Below, one piece after another: positions 45,166-55,745 of a stretch of DNA of 64,000 nt. Both the position numbers and the translations under genes were made by a program. The notes below the pieces were generated by a model. That model did no database searches. It worked only from the letters and a program-made list of their open reading frames with translations, and was not told the DNA's origin. Within the stretch, counting starts at the first letter, position 1; the number at the start of each line of letters is the position of its first letter. Origin of the DNA: Owenia fusiformis (lineage: Eukaryota > Annelida > Polychaeta > Sabellida > Oweniidae). The stretch covers positions 19,268,822-19,332,821 of the forward strand of contig CAIIXF020000008.1 of NCBI GenBank assembly GCA_903813345.2, written 5' to 3'.

Positions 45166-48100
45166 GTAAGTACCTGAACATGGTTTAAGCCAAATTAACC
45201 TCTTGACTACCTGGAGTGACGAGATTTCTCGTCACCTCAGAAATGACCTTCAAACCCAGAGTGACGAGAAAATCCGTCACAAAAAAATTCACTTATATTG
45301 CTCTTATTTGAACAATTTTCATCCAATTAACACAGAATTGTTTTAAGATATTTAGAAATGATCTCTGCCGTCTAATTTTACTAAGTTGAGCATCTCAAGT
45401 TGTATTGGTATGTAGTAAAATGTCAAAAGGCAGCAAGAATGAAAAATTCTCTGGTTTCAACTGATTTTAGAGCCTTGGATTCAAGAGGTTAGGGGAACTT
45501 TGGAACTCACCTTCTTACCTGATTGTGGATGTCATTAGTATGCAAGTTCATTTGAACCCAAAAATGAAAAGCATATTGTATTTACAATTTAAGTAGTTCT
45601 GAGGAACATGTTAGAATCAAAATTAAATTTGAGGGTGAAAATGGCTAGACTCAAGGCTAATCTCACCTGCCCTTATGTAGCATTCCTCTTAATCTTAATA
45701 AACAAATGCTTTGATCAACTATTTTCCAATTCAAAAATACAGTATTTAAATGATGAAACATGTTTTAAATTTTAAGCACTTCATATAATGATTAATGAAT
45801 ACATTTAGGTCCAGATGATTTCTCTAAGACTAGAACAGTGAGGCCTCGGAAGCCAGTCAAACCCCTGCCAAAGCCAAGGTCCATGTCTGCACCACTAGGG
45901 AGATCCCCTAAGAAACCTCCTGTTGAGAAACCACCTCCGTTTATTGCTTATGGTATGAATGGTGCAGAGAGGTCAACTGGAGCGCAGAAGACTCATAATG
46001 TTAGAGCTTCCCACCATGTAAGTACCACCCAAAGGAAAAATTCCGGCTAAAATTTGAAAAGAAATAAAGAATTGAAATGAAATTGATTTAATTGACATTT
46101 GAGAAATCTTGAATACGTTATTGACAAAATCCCCCAGTTCCCCCACATAATGTACATGAAAATAGTATGTTCTTAAAGGCCCCATATAAAGTTTAAACCA
46201 CTTTGGATTATATTGTAGTCTTACCCAATGTTATCAAAGTGTGATATGTGAAACTTTTTTTTTAAATTTCAAAAAGTGGTTTTTGATAGAACAGTGAGAC
46301 CTCGAAAGCCATAATTTAATTTCGGTGTTATTTCTATATTTTAGTTTTAGCATTGCAGCCATGTCTTACATGCCCAGTTTCCTGGACCCCATATAACACC
46401 TGTCTTTCCAGGTTGTCAATCATTCATGATGTCATGATGTCCTCTTTTGAATAGTCATAATTTAATTTGTTGTTATTATCCCATCGAACGAAGTTCGGAG
46501 GGATATAGGGAACGCCTCCGTCTGTCCGTCCGTCCGTCCGTCCGTACGTACGTCCGTACGTACGTCCGTCTGTCCGTCCGGCCAATAACTCAAATACCGT
46601 TGGCCCGATTTTGTTCATATTTTGTACACATATACCCTATGGGGGTAGAAGTTCTGCTCAAAAGCTGATTTTCAAAATGGCCGCTCATTTCAAAATGGCG
46701 GCCATTTTAGTGCCGAATTTACAGTAATTTAGGTGCAATATGTAAAACTGTAATAGCAATATGTTTTAGATGTAAAAAAATTATATAGGACATTAATAAA
46801 GCTAGAAATTTAGATATTAAAGAAGCACATGGCAGCCATCTTGAAAAATGGCGGCCTTTACTCGTTATTTTACGATTTTTGCTGTAACTCGAAAAGTAGT
46901 GGAGCTATTTTGTTCATATTTGGTATGTGAATATTATAAGCATGGCACATGGTCTAATGACACTTTTGGTAGAAGGCGGCCATTTTGAAAAATGGCGGCC
47001 ATTTTGAAAAATGGCCACTATTTTAACATATTTTACTATAACTCGAAAAGTAGTGAAGCGATTTTGTTCATATTTGGTATGTGAATACTATAAGCATGGC
47101 ACACTGTCTAATGACACTTTTGGTAGAAGGCGGCCATTTTTCAAAATGGCCACCATTTTAACGTTTTTTACTATAACTCGAAAAGTAGTGGAGCGATTTT
47201 GTTCATATTTGGTATGTGAATACTATAAGCATGACACACTGTCCTATGACACTTTTGGTAGAAGGCGGCCATTTTGAAAAAAAATTTGAAAAATGGCCAC
47301 CATTTTAACGTATTTTTACTATAACTCGAAAAGTAGTGAAGCGATTTTGTTCATATTTGGTATGTGAATACTGTAAGCATGGCACACTGTCTAATGACAC
47401 TTTTGGTAGAAGGCGGTCATTTTTCAAAATGGCCACCATTTTGACGTATTTTACTATAACTCGAAAAGTAGTGCAGCGATTTTGTTTATATTTGGTATGT
47501 AAATACTATAAGCATGGTACACTGTCTAATGGCACTTTTGGTAGAAGGTGGCCATTTTGAAAAATGGCCGCCATTTTACCGTATTTTACTATAACTTGAA
47601 AAGTAGTGGAGGGATTTTGTTCATTTTTGGTATGTGAATACTATAAGCATGGCACATGGTCTAATGACACTTTTGGTAGAAGGCGACCATTTTGTAAAAT
47701 GGCTGCCATTTTTGCTATATACTTTGTTTGTAAAAATGCCATCCATGGTTGTTCGATGGGATTCGCTACGCTTTGGCGTTGCCGTTGTGCTGGTTTCTAT
47801 ATTTTTCATAGAAAAACTATTAGCCCAGTAGACTGTTCTCCAAAATGAGACTTGTCTTTGTTAGAATAGTAAACATCATGTGACATTATTTCAGGTCTAC
47901 CCAGCAGCTCTTAGAGCACAAAAGCGCAGAGAAATGGAAGTAGAACGTCAGAAGACTGAGTTAGATAATGCTCCATATAGGGAAAAGCGAAAGCAAGCTT
48001 TGTTCAATGAGAAGAAATTATTCAACGAGAGAATGCAAAGACATACCTCGTGTTGGGATACTGAATACAGGAAGAGCTTCGCAGGACATGATGGTGGTGA

Positions 48101-48173
48101 ATATAGCAGGGCACTTGCTGAGGCTGCAACCATCCCAAGGCGAGCTAAGACATACTTTATGCCGGCATATTGA
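44721..48173 (+). CDS. CCSAP: CCSAP (centriole, cilia and spindle-associated protein), 310 aa
   Basis: Coding exons 44721-45165, 45809-46017 and 47895-48173 (TGA), with consistent phases. The ATG (MVHKKTQYKQEF) follows a TTTTTCAG acceptor by 5 nt, so at least one 5' noncoding exon lies upstream. Three CCSAP blocks are present in order: an N-terminal 'YKQEF...YREYRRQVEHW...FLWDD' region, a central 'PFIAYGMNGAERSTGAQKTH' and NVRAS, and 'PAALRAQKRREMEVERQK' with a C-terminal 'WDTEYRKSF'. CCSAP binds microtubules of centrioles, spindle poles and cilia through its basic middle and C-terminal regions. A Lys/Pro-rich linker, 'KPVKPLPKPRSMSAPL', is in exon 2. The protein is slightly longer than the human one because of a C-terminal extension after the WxxEY block. 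Intron 2 contains a CCGT array and a 135-bp tandem repeat. Confidence 0.88.
45216..45280. repeat. Paired GTGACGAGA hairpin words in a CCSAP intron
   Basis: GTGACGAGATTTCTCGTCAC is a perfect hairpin (45216-45235), followed 25 bp later by GTGACGAGAAAATCCGTCAC (45261-45280), a diverged repeat of the same unit. Confidence 0.6.
45809..46017 (+). CDS. CCSAP: CCSAP coding exon 2
   Basis: Joins in frame to exon 1 (split Ser). It encodes PDDFSKTRTVRPRKPVKPLP ... QKTHNVRASHH before GTAAGT and contains the most diagnostic CCSAP motif (YG...TGxQKTHNV.AS). Confidence 0.92.
46476..47845. repeat. CCGT array plus 135-bp GGCCATTTT tandem array
   Basis: Starts CCATCGAACGAAGTTCGG, then a (CCGT)n/(ACGT)n array at 46518-46580, then six tandem units marked by GAAAAGTAGTG at 46891, 47045, 47180, 47328, 47463 and 47598. 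The basic period is 135 bp, with two longer intervals of 154 and 148 caused by extra 'GAAAAATGGCGGCC' text. Each unit contains TTTGGTATGTGAATACTATA and CACTTTTGGTAGAAGGCGG. Lies in CCSAP intron 2. Confidence 0.9.
47895..48173 (+). CDS. CCSAP: CCSAP coding exon 3
   Basis: Starts GTC TAC CCA after ATTATTTCAG. It encodes VYPAALRAQKRREMEVERQK, a charged helical stretch, WDTEYRKSF and a C-terminal tail ending TYFMPAY. Confidence 0.92.
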   Translation, partial: VYPAALRAQKRREMEVERQKTELDNAPYREKRKQALFNEKKLFNERMQRHTSCWDTEYRKSFAGHDGGEYSRALAEAATIPRRAKTYFMPAY

Positions 48174-49130
48174 ACAGTGAACTTGGGAAAAGAAGTATGA
48201 TGAGCTTTATTACACTGTTATAGGGTATGAGATCTAAGTAGACTTGTTAAGAGCTAGCTCTTGGGAAGGCATTGTTTACCAGTCAACAATGGATACAGAT
48301 TGCTGTATGATATATTTAAAGTTTTATTATCTTAGAGACATTAATACAGAAGTAAAAGTTGTTTATTTTTAATGTCCCATAAATTGTCGCATTTCATTAA
48401 GGCAAAGATCAGGACATATTATTCAAGGTTGCATTTCTGAAAGTTTTCTTTCTGAATTCATAAGTCTGTTGTTCTCTATGCTGTCACAGTATCCATGGTT
48501 ACAAATGATTTATTTCTTAATTAAAAACTGAAACAACCCCTTGCCAGTGTTTTGACAATCATTGTTAATTCATTCAAATAGAAATACACAGATGCTGTAT
48601 GTATACTGTTACAACATTGACTTGTACATGGACCAATCTCGAATAGTTCAGAACAGTGCTGTTCAAATTAATAGTGTATAGTTGAAAAAAGAATGGTTCA
48701 AATGAACTGATTATTATTCGTTCTGTGCTGCTGCAATTTAAAAATTTTATAAATCCAGATTCATAATTTTTATAGGCACAAGGTGCCATCTATAAATAGA
48801 GAGACAATTAATCTCTACATTATGTTTATGATATTTATACTAGTATATAATTGATATATATAATTTTTATTTTAACATTCAGAGGTGTCTTTCCACACCC
48901 AATGGTATTCTTCGCATGTGAACTGTTTCAGCGATATCTTGATTTTATAATACTATAATTATAACAAAATGTATGAAGCCAGTATTGTTAGATGATTATA
49001 CAGACTACAGGGCCCGTAACAGTGTTTGATTGGTGGAAATGGAAGTACTCAATGTCAGATTTTAGTAAATGGTCTCATAATGTGAATGGGAGGTCTCATT
49101 CCCATAATAGAAACATAGTGCCCTTTAAAA

Positions 49131-49206
49131 TACTGGGTGTCCATAAAGTGTCTATACTTTACAGACTTTGTATTGTAATTTTAAGAGACCTGTGGACACC
49201 CTGTAT
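49131..49206. mobile_element. 76-bp TIR MITE
   Basis: TACTGGGTGTCCATAAAGT at the left and GGACACCCTGTA at the right, with terminal TA on both sides, as in miniature Tc1/mariner derivatives. Confidence 0.6.
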
Positions 49207-49486
49207 ATGGCTGCAATCAGTGATGATGCATCTTTAATACCAAAAATATAATTTTTCTGCTGACTATAGTACAGAAATGTGCCCTTGAACTACTGATGAA
49301 AACATGCAGCTTCAAGGAGTATGTAAAACAGCATAGAAAGTCATGTTCTTGACTCTAGATCACCTGAAAAGTCAATATAAGAGTTTAATGTGACAATCCA
49401 TCTCCATTCCATGTGCTATTTTACTGAAAAAAGTTCAGTGTTTTAGTTAGCTATGTACAGATATATACTCCTTAGAGATTTATGAA

Positions 49487-49492
49487 AATAAA
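49487..49492 (+). terminator. Candidate poly(A) signal downstream of CCSAP
   Basis: AATAAA about 1.3 kb after the CCSAP stop; a second is at 49637-49642. A 3' UTR of this length is plausible but unproven. Confidence 0.3.
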
Positions 49493-49972
49493 TTGTACTT
49501 TTGAAAAAGTAACATTTTGATGTTTTTTGTTCTCATTAATACTGTGTACACTGAGAATTCGAACTGCATTTTTAAAGTATGGGAAATAATCAAATATTTC
49601 TTGTTCAATTAAATGATGTCTTTAGTTGTTAATTTCAATAAACGTGTCAAATTAAATGTTTCATCATGATATCTTTTCAGCCAATCTATGTTTATTTTAG
49701 TGTGTTGATGTGACAATGATTCTTCATCTAACTGTAGTTCTATATGTGACAGTGGTTAAATGGGGACAAGTGTCTAGGGTTCTACTTTTATAACGGTTCA
49801 TCTTTGAATGATGAATATTTTACATACCGTGCGCCTATTCATTGGGTGATTCAATCGTAAACTTTCACATAAAAAAATAAACCTTCCAGATTTGTTCAAT
49901 TTTCTTGAAGAAATTGCTGCATCCCCCGACCACCGGGAGTGAAGTTGGCAAAGTATCAATTTCAATCTTTAG

Positions 49973-50031
49973 AGTCTATTTTTCACCTTGACAACCATTC
50001 TCTAGTCTATTTTTCACCTTGACAACCATTC
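49973..50031. repeat. Local tandem duplication (28 bp, period 31)
   Basis: AGTCTATTTTTCACCTTGAC and the next 8 bases occur at 49973-50000 and again at 50004-50031 without change, suggesting recent slippage duplication. Confidence 0.85.
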
Positions 50032-51304
50032 AACAAATGGCATTGGGACGATTGGGTGATTTGTTGGTTATATAACTGTATAATGCAGTGCACTTATATG
50101 GAATACTGTGTTTGGATTCGCTGGAATCGGACACACCTTGCCTATCTATGAGTATGGGTGAATTTGATTGAATTATATCAGATATTTGTCCGTACTCTAT
50201 TACTATACTTCTACAAAGTTTCATGAATCATCACATGTCATCAAATATATTTTGAGAAGTAAGGTTACTATTAATTTATTGATCACGTTCAAATTAATTT
50301 CATGATTATCGGCTACATCAAACCATGGGCTTTGATCAAACCCATATGAAGATCCAAGACCTAGGTCCTTTTTACGATTCCTACGATGAACAAATCTTTC
50401 TCAATCGGGTTCGAATTGTATTGAGTCTCCCATGTTCTGGACATTCTTTCATTTACCAGTTTATCCGCCCTCATTTATATCACAAGTTGCATTTGACCTA
50501 TGCCCGCATCAAGCTGATCGAATTATTTCATCAGTTACCCAACATACTTTTAGATATAAACATTGCATTGAGCCTCATAAATATTATGAGCCTCGTTAAT
50601 AGTTTGAGCCTCATTCATGTTGTTCGGAAATCCCTTTATTACACCGTGTATGGCACAGGATGTAAGGTACGTCTTGTGTTCGGCTGTAGGAGTTTTTGAA
50701 GTTATGTGATGCTTATTCATTAATCATAGGACTGTGTTTTTTGATTTGTTTATTTAGTTTTCACCTTTATATAGTATATCGTCATTTTAAAAAAGGGACA
50801 ATGATGATTTTGATAAATGACACACACCCGCTTCAATAACAAGCTAATGTGATTATTTCATCTGCAGCACCCAGCATACTTATAGATTTAATTATTAAAT
50901 TCAGACTTAAAATGTCCTGGATGTCAGATTGGGAATCATATTCACATTCACTCTTGGAGCGGACAGTTATACAATATTTACGTAAGGTAAGGCTATGATA
51001 GTACAGAATATTAATCCTTAGGACTACTATATATACTCAGAAAAACAATACTTTAAAACAATTTTTGAACTCTGAATTTGTATGGAACGGTCTCGAAAAT
51101 GTACTCAAGAAAGGTTGAAGAAACCCGGTGTAGAAAGCCCTTTTGATAATATTGAACAAACGTTACATGTTGCTATTGCGATCAAAACGATGTTTATGTC
51201 ATATTTTGTATAATAGCTCATCCAGAGCTTCGAGATATCATTTAGCTTGTATTACAGTTTGATAAAATATTAATGTATATTTGTACCTCATTTCAAGAAC
51301 CACA

Positions 51305-51629
51305 ATGGCAACGATGAAAGGCGTGAAACATTATGTCGATGGTTACAAAAATGCAGTGAATGAAGACCTCAAAAAGTACGACGCCCTTAAAGATATGGAT
51401 ATCTTCGTTCTGGACAACTCTATGCGAGAGAGTACTGTTGGACAACTGAGAGGGCATTCGATTGAAAACAAACGCGCCATCTTGGAAGAAGTAAAGAAAT
51501 GTGGTTTCAAACATACTATCATAGCCTCGTTTTCACACATGACACGAGTAGATGACGAATGGATGAAGATGCTCATAGATGAAGGCGAAGATCCCGATTA
51601 TCTTTGGGCTTTCTCAGAGGTTACTGAGG
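51305..51629 (+). CDS. Metallolyase-EF-hand gene, exon 1
   Basis: Starts MATMKGVKHYVDGYKN. Contains the divergent first metal/substrate loop LDNSMREST and ends ...WAFSEVTEG at GTAAGA. A further in-frame Met is at residue 4. Confidence 0.85.
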
Positions 51630-53511
51630 GTAAGAACAAATATATGGCTTATTATCCGTTATTTCACTCCATTTCCCCTTAAAAATGATCACATTGTTAT
51701 CAATTGTTCTTTTTCAATTACCAGGGGCAAAGAAGGATCGCACTCCTGAAACAGAAAAGGTTCCCATTGGGCTGAGGAAAATAAAAGAAGCCGGGGTACG
51801 CAATGTATTCTTTGAACTGGATCTTGGTGACTCTACATACGACTACGAACGTTTTTCCATGAAGGAAATGTGTCGACTAACCAAAAAGTGGATTAACTGG
51901 TGTTACGATAATCTGCATCCAAACGCAAAGATTTTAATCAACATTCGGGATATAGAAGAAGTGATGGGGAAGCATCCTTGGCGAGTATGTAAGTTTGTTA
52001 AATCCATTTCAAAGATGCCCGCTGAAAAACGCCCATTTGGTCTCGCGTTTGAAGAACCGGGGAAGTCTATGCCAGAGGAGTGTGGGCAATGGGCGAGGAC
52101 CATTCGTAAGATCATGAATGATTTCGATTATAAGGGACGTCTCCTTGTACACGTGCACGAGAAGTATGGCTATTGTGATGCTACAGCTCTCGAGGTAAGA
52201 TTAGTCTCGTCGAATAGGGTTTCCAGATTAATTTATTCTTTATTTAGACAATGTCAATGGGATTCAAGCACTTGTATTTGTTCCACAGGAAATGCAGTTT
52301 AAAGATATAATTTTGTTACTGTAGTACTAAAGTTAAGAAGAGAGGAGTATACAAGAAACGATAATGAAAAGAACATCAAATCTCCAAGATTTTCAAGATC
52401 CAATCGTCTATGTTTATGATATATTATTTTCCTATATTATAGTGCCTCATGGGTGGATGCGATGGAATTTGGGCAAGCGTATGTGGAGAAGGAGCGTCTA
52501 TGGGTCAAGCGTCCTCTTGTGTCACTCTTTTGAATATGATTCGTCTGGGCAACAAAAAGGTGTTAAAGCAATACAACTGTCAGCATCTACGTAAAGCAGC
52601 AATAGAAGTGACGAAGATCTCCACAGGGAAACTCCCGCATGACAAGCAACCCGTATTTGGTCGGAGAGCTCTTGATTATGTCTTTAATCTGAACAAAGAT
52701 GAATTTCATCTGGCTGATTTCTTTGGCGTAGACGCTCCTGTCCGAATCACAACAATGTCGTCTGCTGAGATGATTCGGACCAGATTAATCCGCCTGTTTG
52801 GTGAAGATCCTCAGTTCAATTTGGAGATAACTGGTCGCATGAAAGAAATTATCCTTGAAGATCTTCGATCAAGCAAGTAAGCTCGACATCGTTTGAAGAT
52901 GTTTTCTCATTTTTAAAAAAGTCAGTAATCTAGCCCTCCAACACATCAGTCAATTTGTAACCATAGCTTAAAGGTCGCAACTTATATGTATGCATGTATG
53001 TAAATTATTATAAAAGCATCAAATACCTGGGCCTTTCATTTATTTTTTATTGAACATTTGTTTCAGGAGATTAGAGTACATGAGCAAGTTTGGATTGGCT
53101 GTCTTATTTGATCGAGCGGGCGGGTCTCTAACGGAGGCAATGCGTGACCAGATAACGACTGGTAACGAGATAGGACCACATGTAAAATACCTTATTGGGG
53201 AAATCCGTAAAATTTGGGATGAATTGGACAGTCGTGAAGAAGAAGTGGGTGATGAAATGCTACAATTTGATTCGTTCTACCACGGCTTTCTGGCTCAATA
53301 TTTTTCTTCCTACCGAGCTGAGGATTCAAGAAAAGTTTTAAAGGCTTTGGATATGGATGCTGACGGAATGATCGACTGGAATGAATTTCTCGTATATCTG
53401 ATATGGGCTGCTAACGAGTACCCTAAAACAGAAACACCAGAAGAATTACTCGCAATTGCTTTTACGGAAGGAATTATTCCCGCAAGTTTAGATGAGACCA
53501 TCGACGAATAA
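51305..53511 (+). CDS. DRE-TIM metallolyase-like domain fused to EF-hand (557 aa)
   Basis: Exons 51305-51629, 51725-52194, 52443-52876 and 53067-53511 (TAA), all phases consistent. The N-terminal ~300 residues look like a DRE-TIM metallolyase barrel (HMG-CoA lyase / isopropylmalate and homocitrate synthase superfamily): 'LDNSMRES' (D37, R41, E42) replaces the usual D-T-LRDG loop, and HVHEKYGYCDATALE carries the HxH metal pair (H251, H253). The loop that normally reads G-x-GERxGN is here VCGEGASMGQAS, so the usual Asn ligand is not obvious. The C-terminal ~150 residues include a perfect EF-hand loop, D495-M-D-A-D-G-M-I-D-W-N-E506, preceded by a helix (SRKVLKAL). No signal peptide or membrane segment is visible. 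It may act as a calcium-responsive carbon-carbon lyase or synthase, or as a non-catalytic derivative; the substrate is unknown. A noncoding upstream exon ending near 50985 is possible. I know of no named vertebrate orthologue. Confidence 0.82.
51725..52194 (+). CDS. Metallolyase-EF-hand gene, exon 2
   Basis: 157 codons with the split Gly. Contains beta-alpha repeats of the barrel ('VRNVFFELDLGDS', 'AKILINIRDIEEV', 'PFGLAFEEPGKS') and ends with the HxH motif segment HVHEKYGYCDATALE before GTAAGA. Confidence 0.88.
52443..52876 (+). CDS. Metallolyase-EF-hand gene, exon 3
   Basis: Starts CLMGGCDGIWASVCGEGASM after TATATTATAG, continuing the barrel, then a helical region (RKAAIEVTKISTGKLP, HLADFFGVDAPVRITTM) resembling the post-barrel region of the superfamily. 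The donor is GTAAGC. Confidence 0.87.
53067..53511 (+). CDS. Metallolyase-EF-hand gene, exon 4 (EF-hand)
   Basis: Starts (K)RLEYMSKFGLAVLFDRAGG after TTGTTTCAG and ends ...PASLDETIDE. Contains the canonical EF-hand and a helical acidic segment before it. Confidence 0.9.
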
Positions 53512-54182
53512 AACCTTTGGTCACGATTTCGATCATTTGATTGAGTTTGACATCAGTATCGAGACTGGACTATTTATATATGTTATGAAAGGGACAAATA
53601 GCGTTTCTTTAAAGTGTCATAATTTTTGTCCCTATATATTGACACTGATATACCTATTTACCATTACTTTTACATTGTACATACGGTTTGCTGTTTTGTT
53701 TTGTATTATATTGCATTTGAGTTTCTCTTATGGAGAATATGCAGAACAAGAAATACATTAATTTCAAAGTTTAAAATTGTTTTTCGTTTTATATGTATGT
53801 ATAATGTATGTATAAATATTTATTAACGTCTCACGCCATATATAAAATAGTACAATAATGCAATATCAGTTAAAATCTTCGGCCCGGCCGGTGTCGACCT
53901 ATGGGAGACTTAAAATCATAATAATCACTTGTTAAAAGTTATGTATGAGTTTACGTTTATTTATTCGAAACTGAAAAGAACAAATAAACTACAAGCAATC
54001 GACATCGACACCATTCCATCGATCCCATTACTTAACAAAGGATGGGACGGGTATACGATATGGTAAACTTTTTGAACATAAGTTTCTATTAAACCAGTCA
54101 TCAAAAAATTCTGAAAAGTTTACACATCGTCAATTTAATCGTCATCTTTTGAATGGTAACAATATAATTTGAAATAAATATA

Positions 54183-55288
54183 GTAGCCCGGACAGAATTG
54201 TTCAATGGTCACTTTTTCTTCAATAACTTTTTTAATTTTCAGTATTATCAAAATCTGATTACATATTTAAAAACTAGAGTAAAATTCTGACATACAAAAA
54301 AAATATTTAAGGAACATCTCTTAATTTATTGATATTATAGGCGTTCATAGTATGAGTGACGCAAATACATAATTCACCATTTTGTCTCATATTTGTTAAA
54401 AAACGGCGGCATGTTTTGTGGTTTGAATGTTCAGTTAAAATTAAAGTTAATATTTAAGAAATGTCATAGGCCTACAAAATCATGTAGACCGCTGTCTTGG
54501 TATGAGGTAATGACTGCATTTATAACCTTTTTTTAAAATTGACTTGTATGTATACCAGTACATAAAAAGGTTTGTACATAACAGTATATTGGAACGGTCG
54601 CAGCACTTAAAGTTTTTTGGCCATTCCATTGTAACTCGCAGTGGATTAGCAACCCTAGTTCGTTGAACCCGTGTAACTATAGGGTCATACTGCCACAGTT
54701 TGTAATATCTTTCCCAGTCACACGCCTCTTTACCCATCATGGGCATGCATGTGAATTGTTCTTCAGCTTTTCAATGGCCTCTGAGATGGTTGTTAAGCTT
54801 AGAGCTTTTGAAAAGATTAAGGACCTACTCTCATCACATCCCGCGCATTAAGGTGCCACCTTTTCGCATCCTCTTGAACACAACCCCAAACATTTCAATA
54901 GAGTTGATTTCATATACCCTTGGAGGGGTTTGACTTCTTGTATTTGATGACTGGTCAGTTGCTGCATTACATAAGGATTGTAACGGTGGCAGCATGGCCC
55001 TATAGTCATATGACAATCTTTAAATATTAACTTTCAACTGAACATTCAAATTCCCAAAATATGCCGCCATTTTGAACAAATATGAGGCAAAATGATGAAT
55101 TATGTATTTCATCAGTCATTCTATGAATGCCTATAATATCAATTAATTAAGAGATGCTCCTTAAATATTTTTTTTGTATGTCAGCATTTTACTCTAGTTT
55201 TCAAATATGTGATCAGACTCTGATAATACTGAAAGTTAAAAAAGTTATTAAAGAAAAAGTGACCATTGAACAATTCTGTCCGGGCTAC
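54183..55288. mobile_element. 1.1-kb element with ~300-bp TIRs (GTAGCCCGGACAGAATTG)
   Basis: The ends are GTAGCCCGGACAGAATTGTT and its complement, flanked by TA. The arms pair for about 300 bp, including TTAAAAACTAGAGTAAAATT-like and ACGCAAATACATAATTCACC-like text. The interior on the minus strand shows only broken frames, for example 'RWHLNARDVMR', with many stops. Confidence 0.8.
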
Positions 55289-55437
55289 TATATACTTTTA
55301 TCCATATTGTTTTAGAAAACACATCAGACGCTATTTTGGGTTTTTTGTTTTAATTTTTTGAATACTTTTTGTTAAATCAACCAAAATTTCCTTTGTATAA
55401 CTATAATATTGAGAGGTCTAAGAAAATGTATATGCTA

Positions 55438-55745
55438 CAGTGGCGGATCCAGGAACCAACAAGGGGGGGGGCCCAAATTTGAGAATATTGAAAAAACCTA
55501 AAACCCTAAAACCGAAAAAGTGGGCCCAAATTTTGAAAATTTGAGGCCCATTTTCTTCCAAATTTGGCCTAAATTGAAAAAATAAGGCCTTAGAAGGCCC
55601 AATAATGACCAAAAGGCCCACTTTTTGGGGCCTTAAGGCCTTTTTTGGCCTAAAATATTTTTGGGCCCAACTTCTTTTTTTTTTGGGCCAACCTTAGGGG
55701 GGGGGGGCCCGGGCCCCATGGGCCCCCCCCCGGATCCGCCATAGT
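55438..55745. mobile_element. MITE with CAGTGGCGGATCC termini and G/C-run interior
   Basis: CAGTGGCGGATCCAGG at the left and GGATCCGCCATAGTG at the right, with CTA on both sides. The interior is a run of 'GGCCC' and 'GGCCTAAA' words with homopolymer G and C. The TIR type is widespread in invertebrate genomes. Confidence 0.7.

Larger units (their letters stand above)
48174..51304. other. Intergenic region CCSAP to metallolyase-EF-hand gene
   Basis: Contains the CCSAP 3' UTR, a 76-bp MITE (49131-49206), a 31-bp-period duplication (49973-50031), and possibly a noncoding first exon of the next gene ending at the GTAAGG donor at 50986. Open frames here, including a 124-codon one at 50325-50699, match nothing I recognise. 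Confidence 0.5.

Noticed and set aside
46518-46580. CCGT/ACGT array as a CRISPR-like or regulatory array
   Set aside because: Simple tetranucleotide repeat in an animal intron; there are no spacers.
47011-47848. Repeated open frames in the 135-bp array
   Set aside because: Follow the tandem unit in an intron of CCSAP; best explained by the period being a multiple of three.
50325-50699. 124-codon plus-strand open frame
   Set aside because: No family recognised, no splice context and no codon-like pattern I could support. It stays possible but unsupported.
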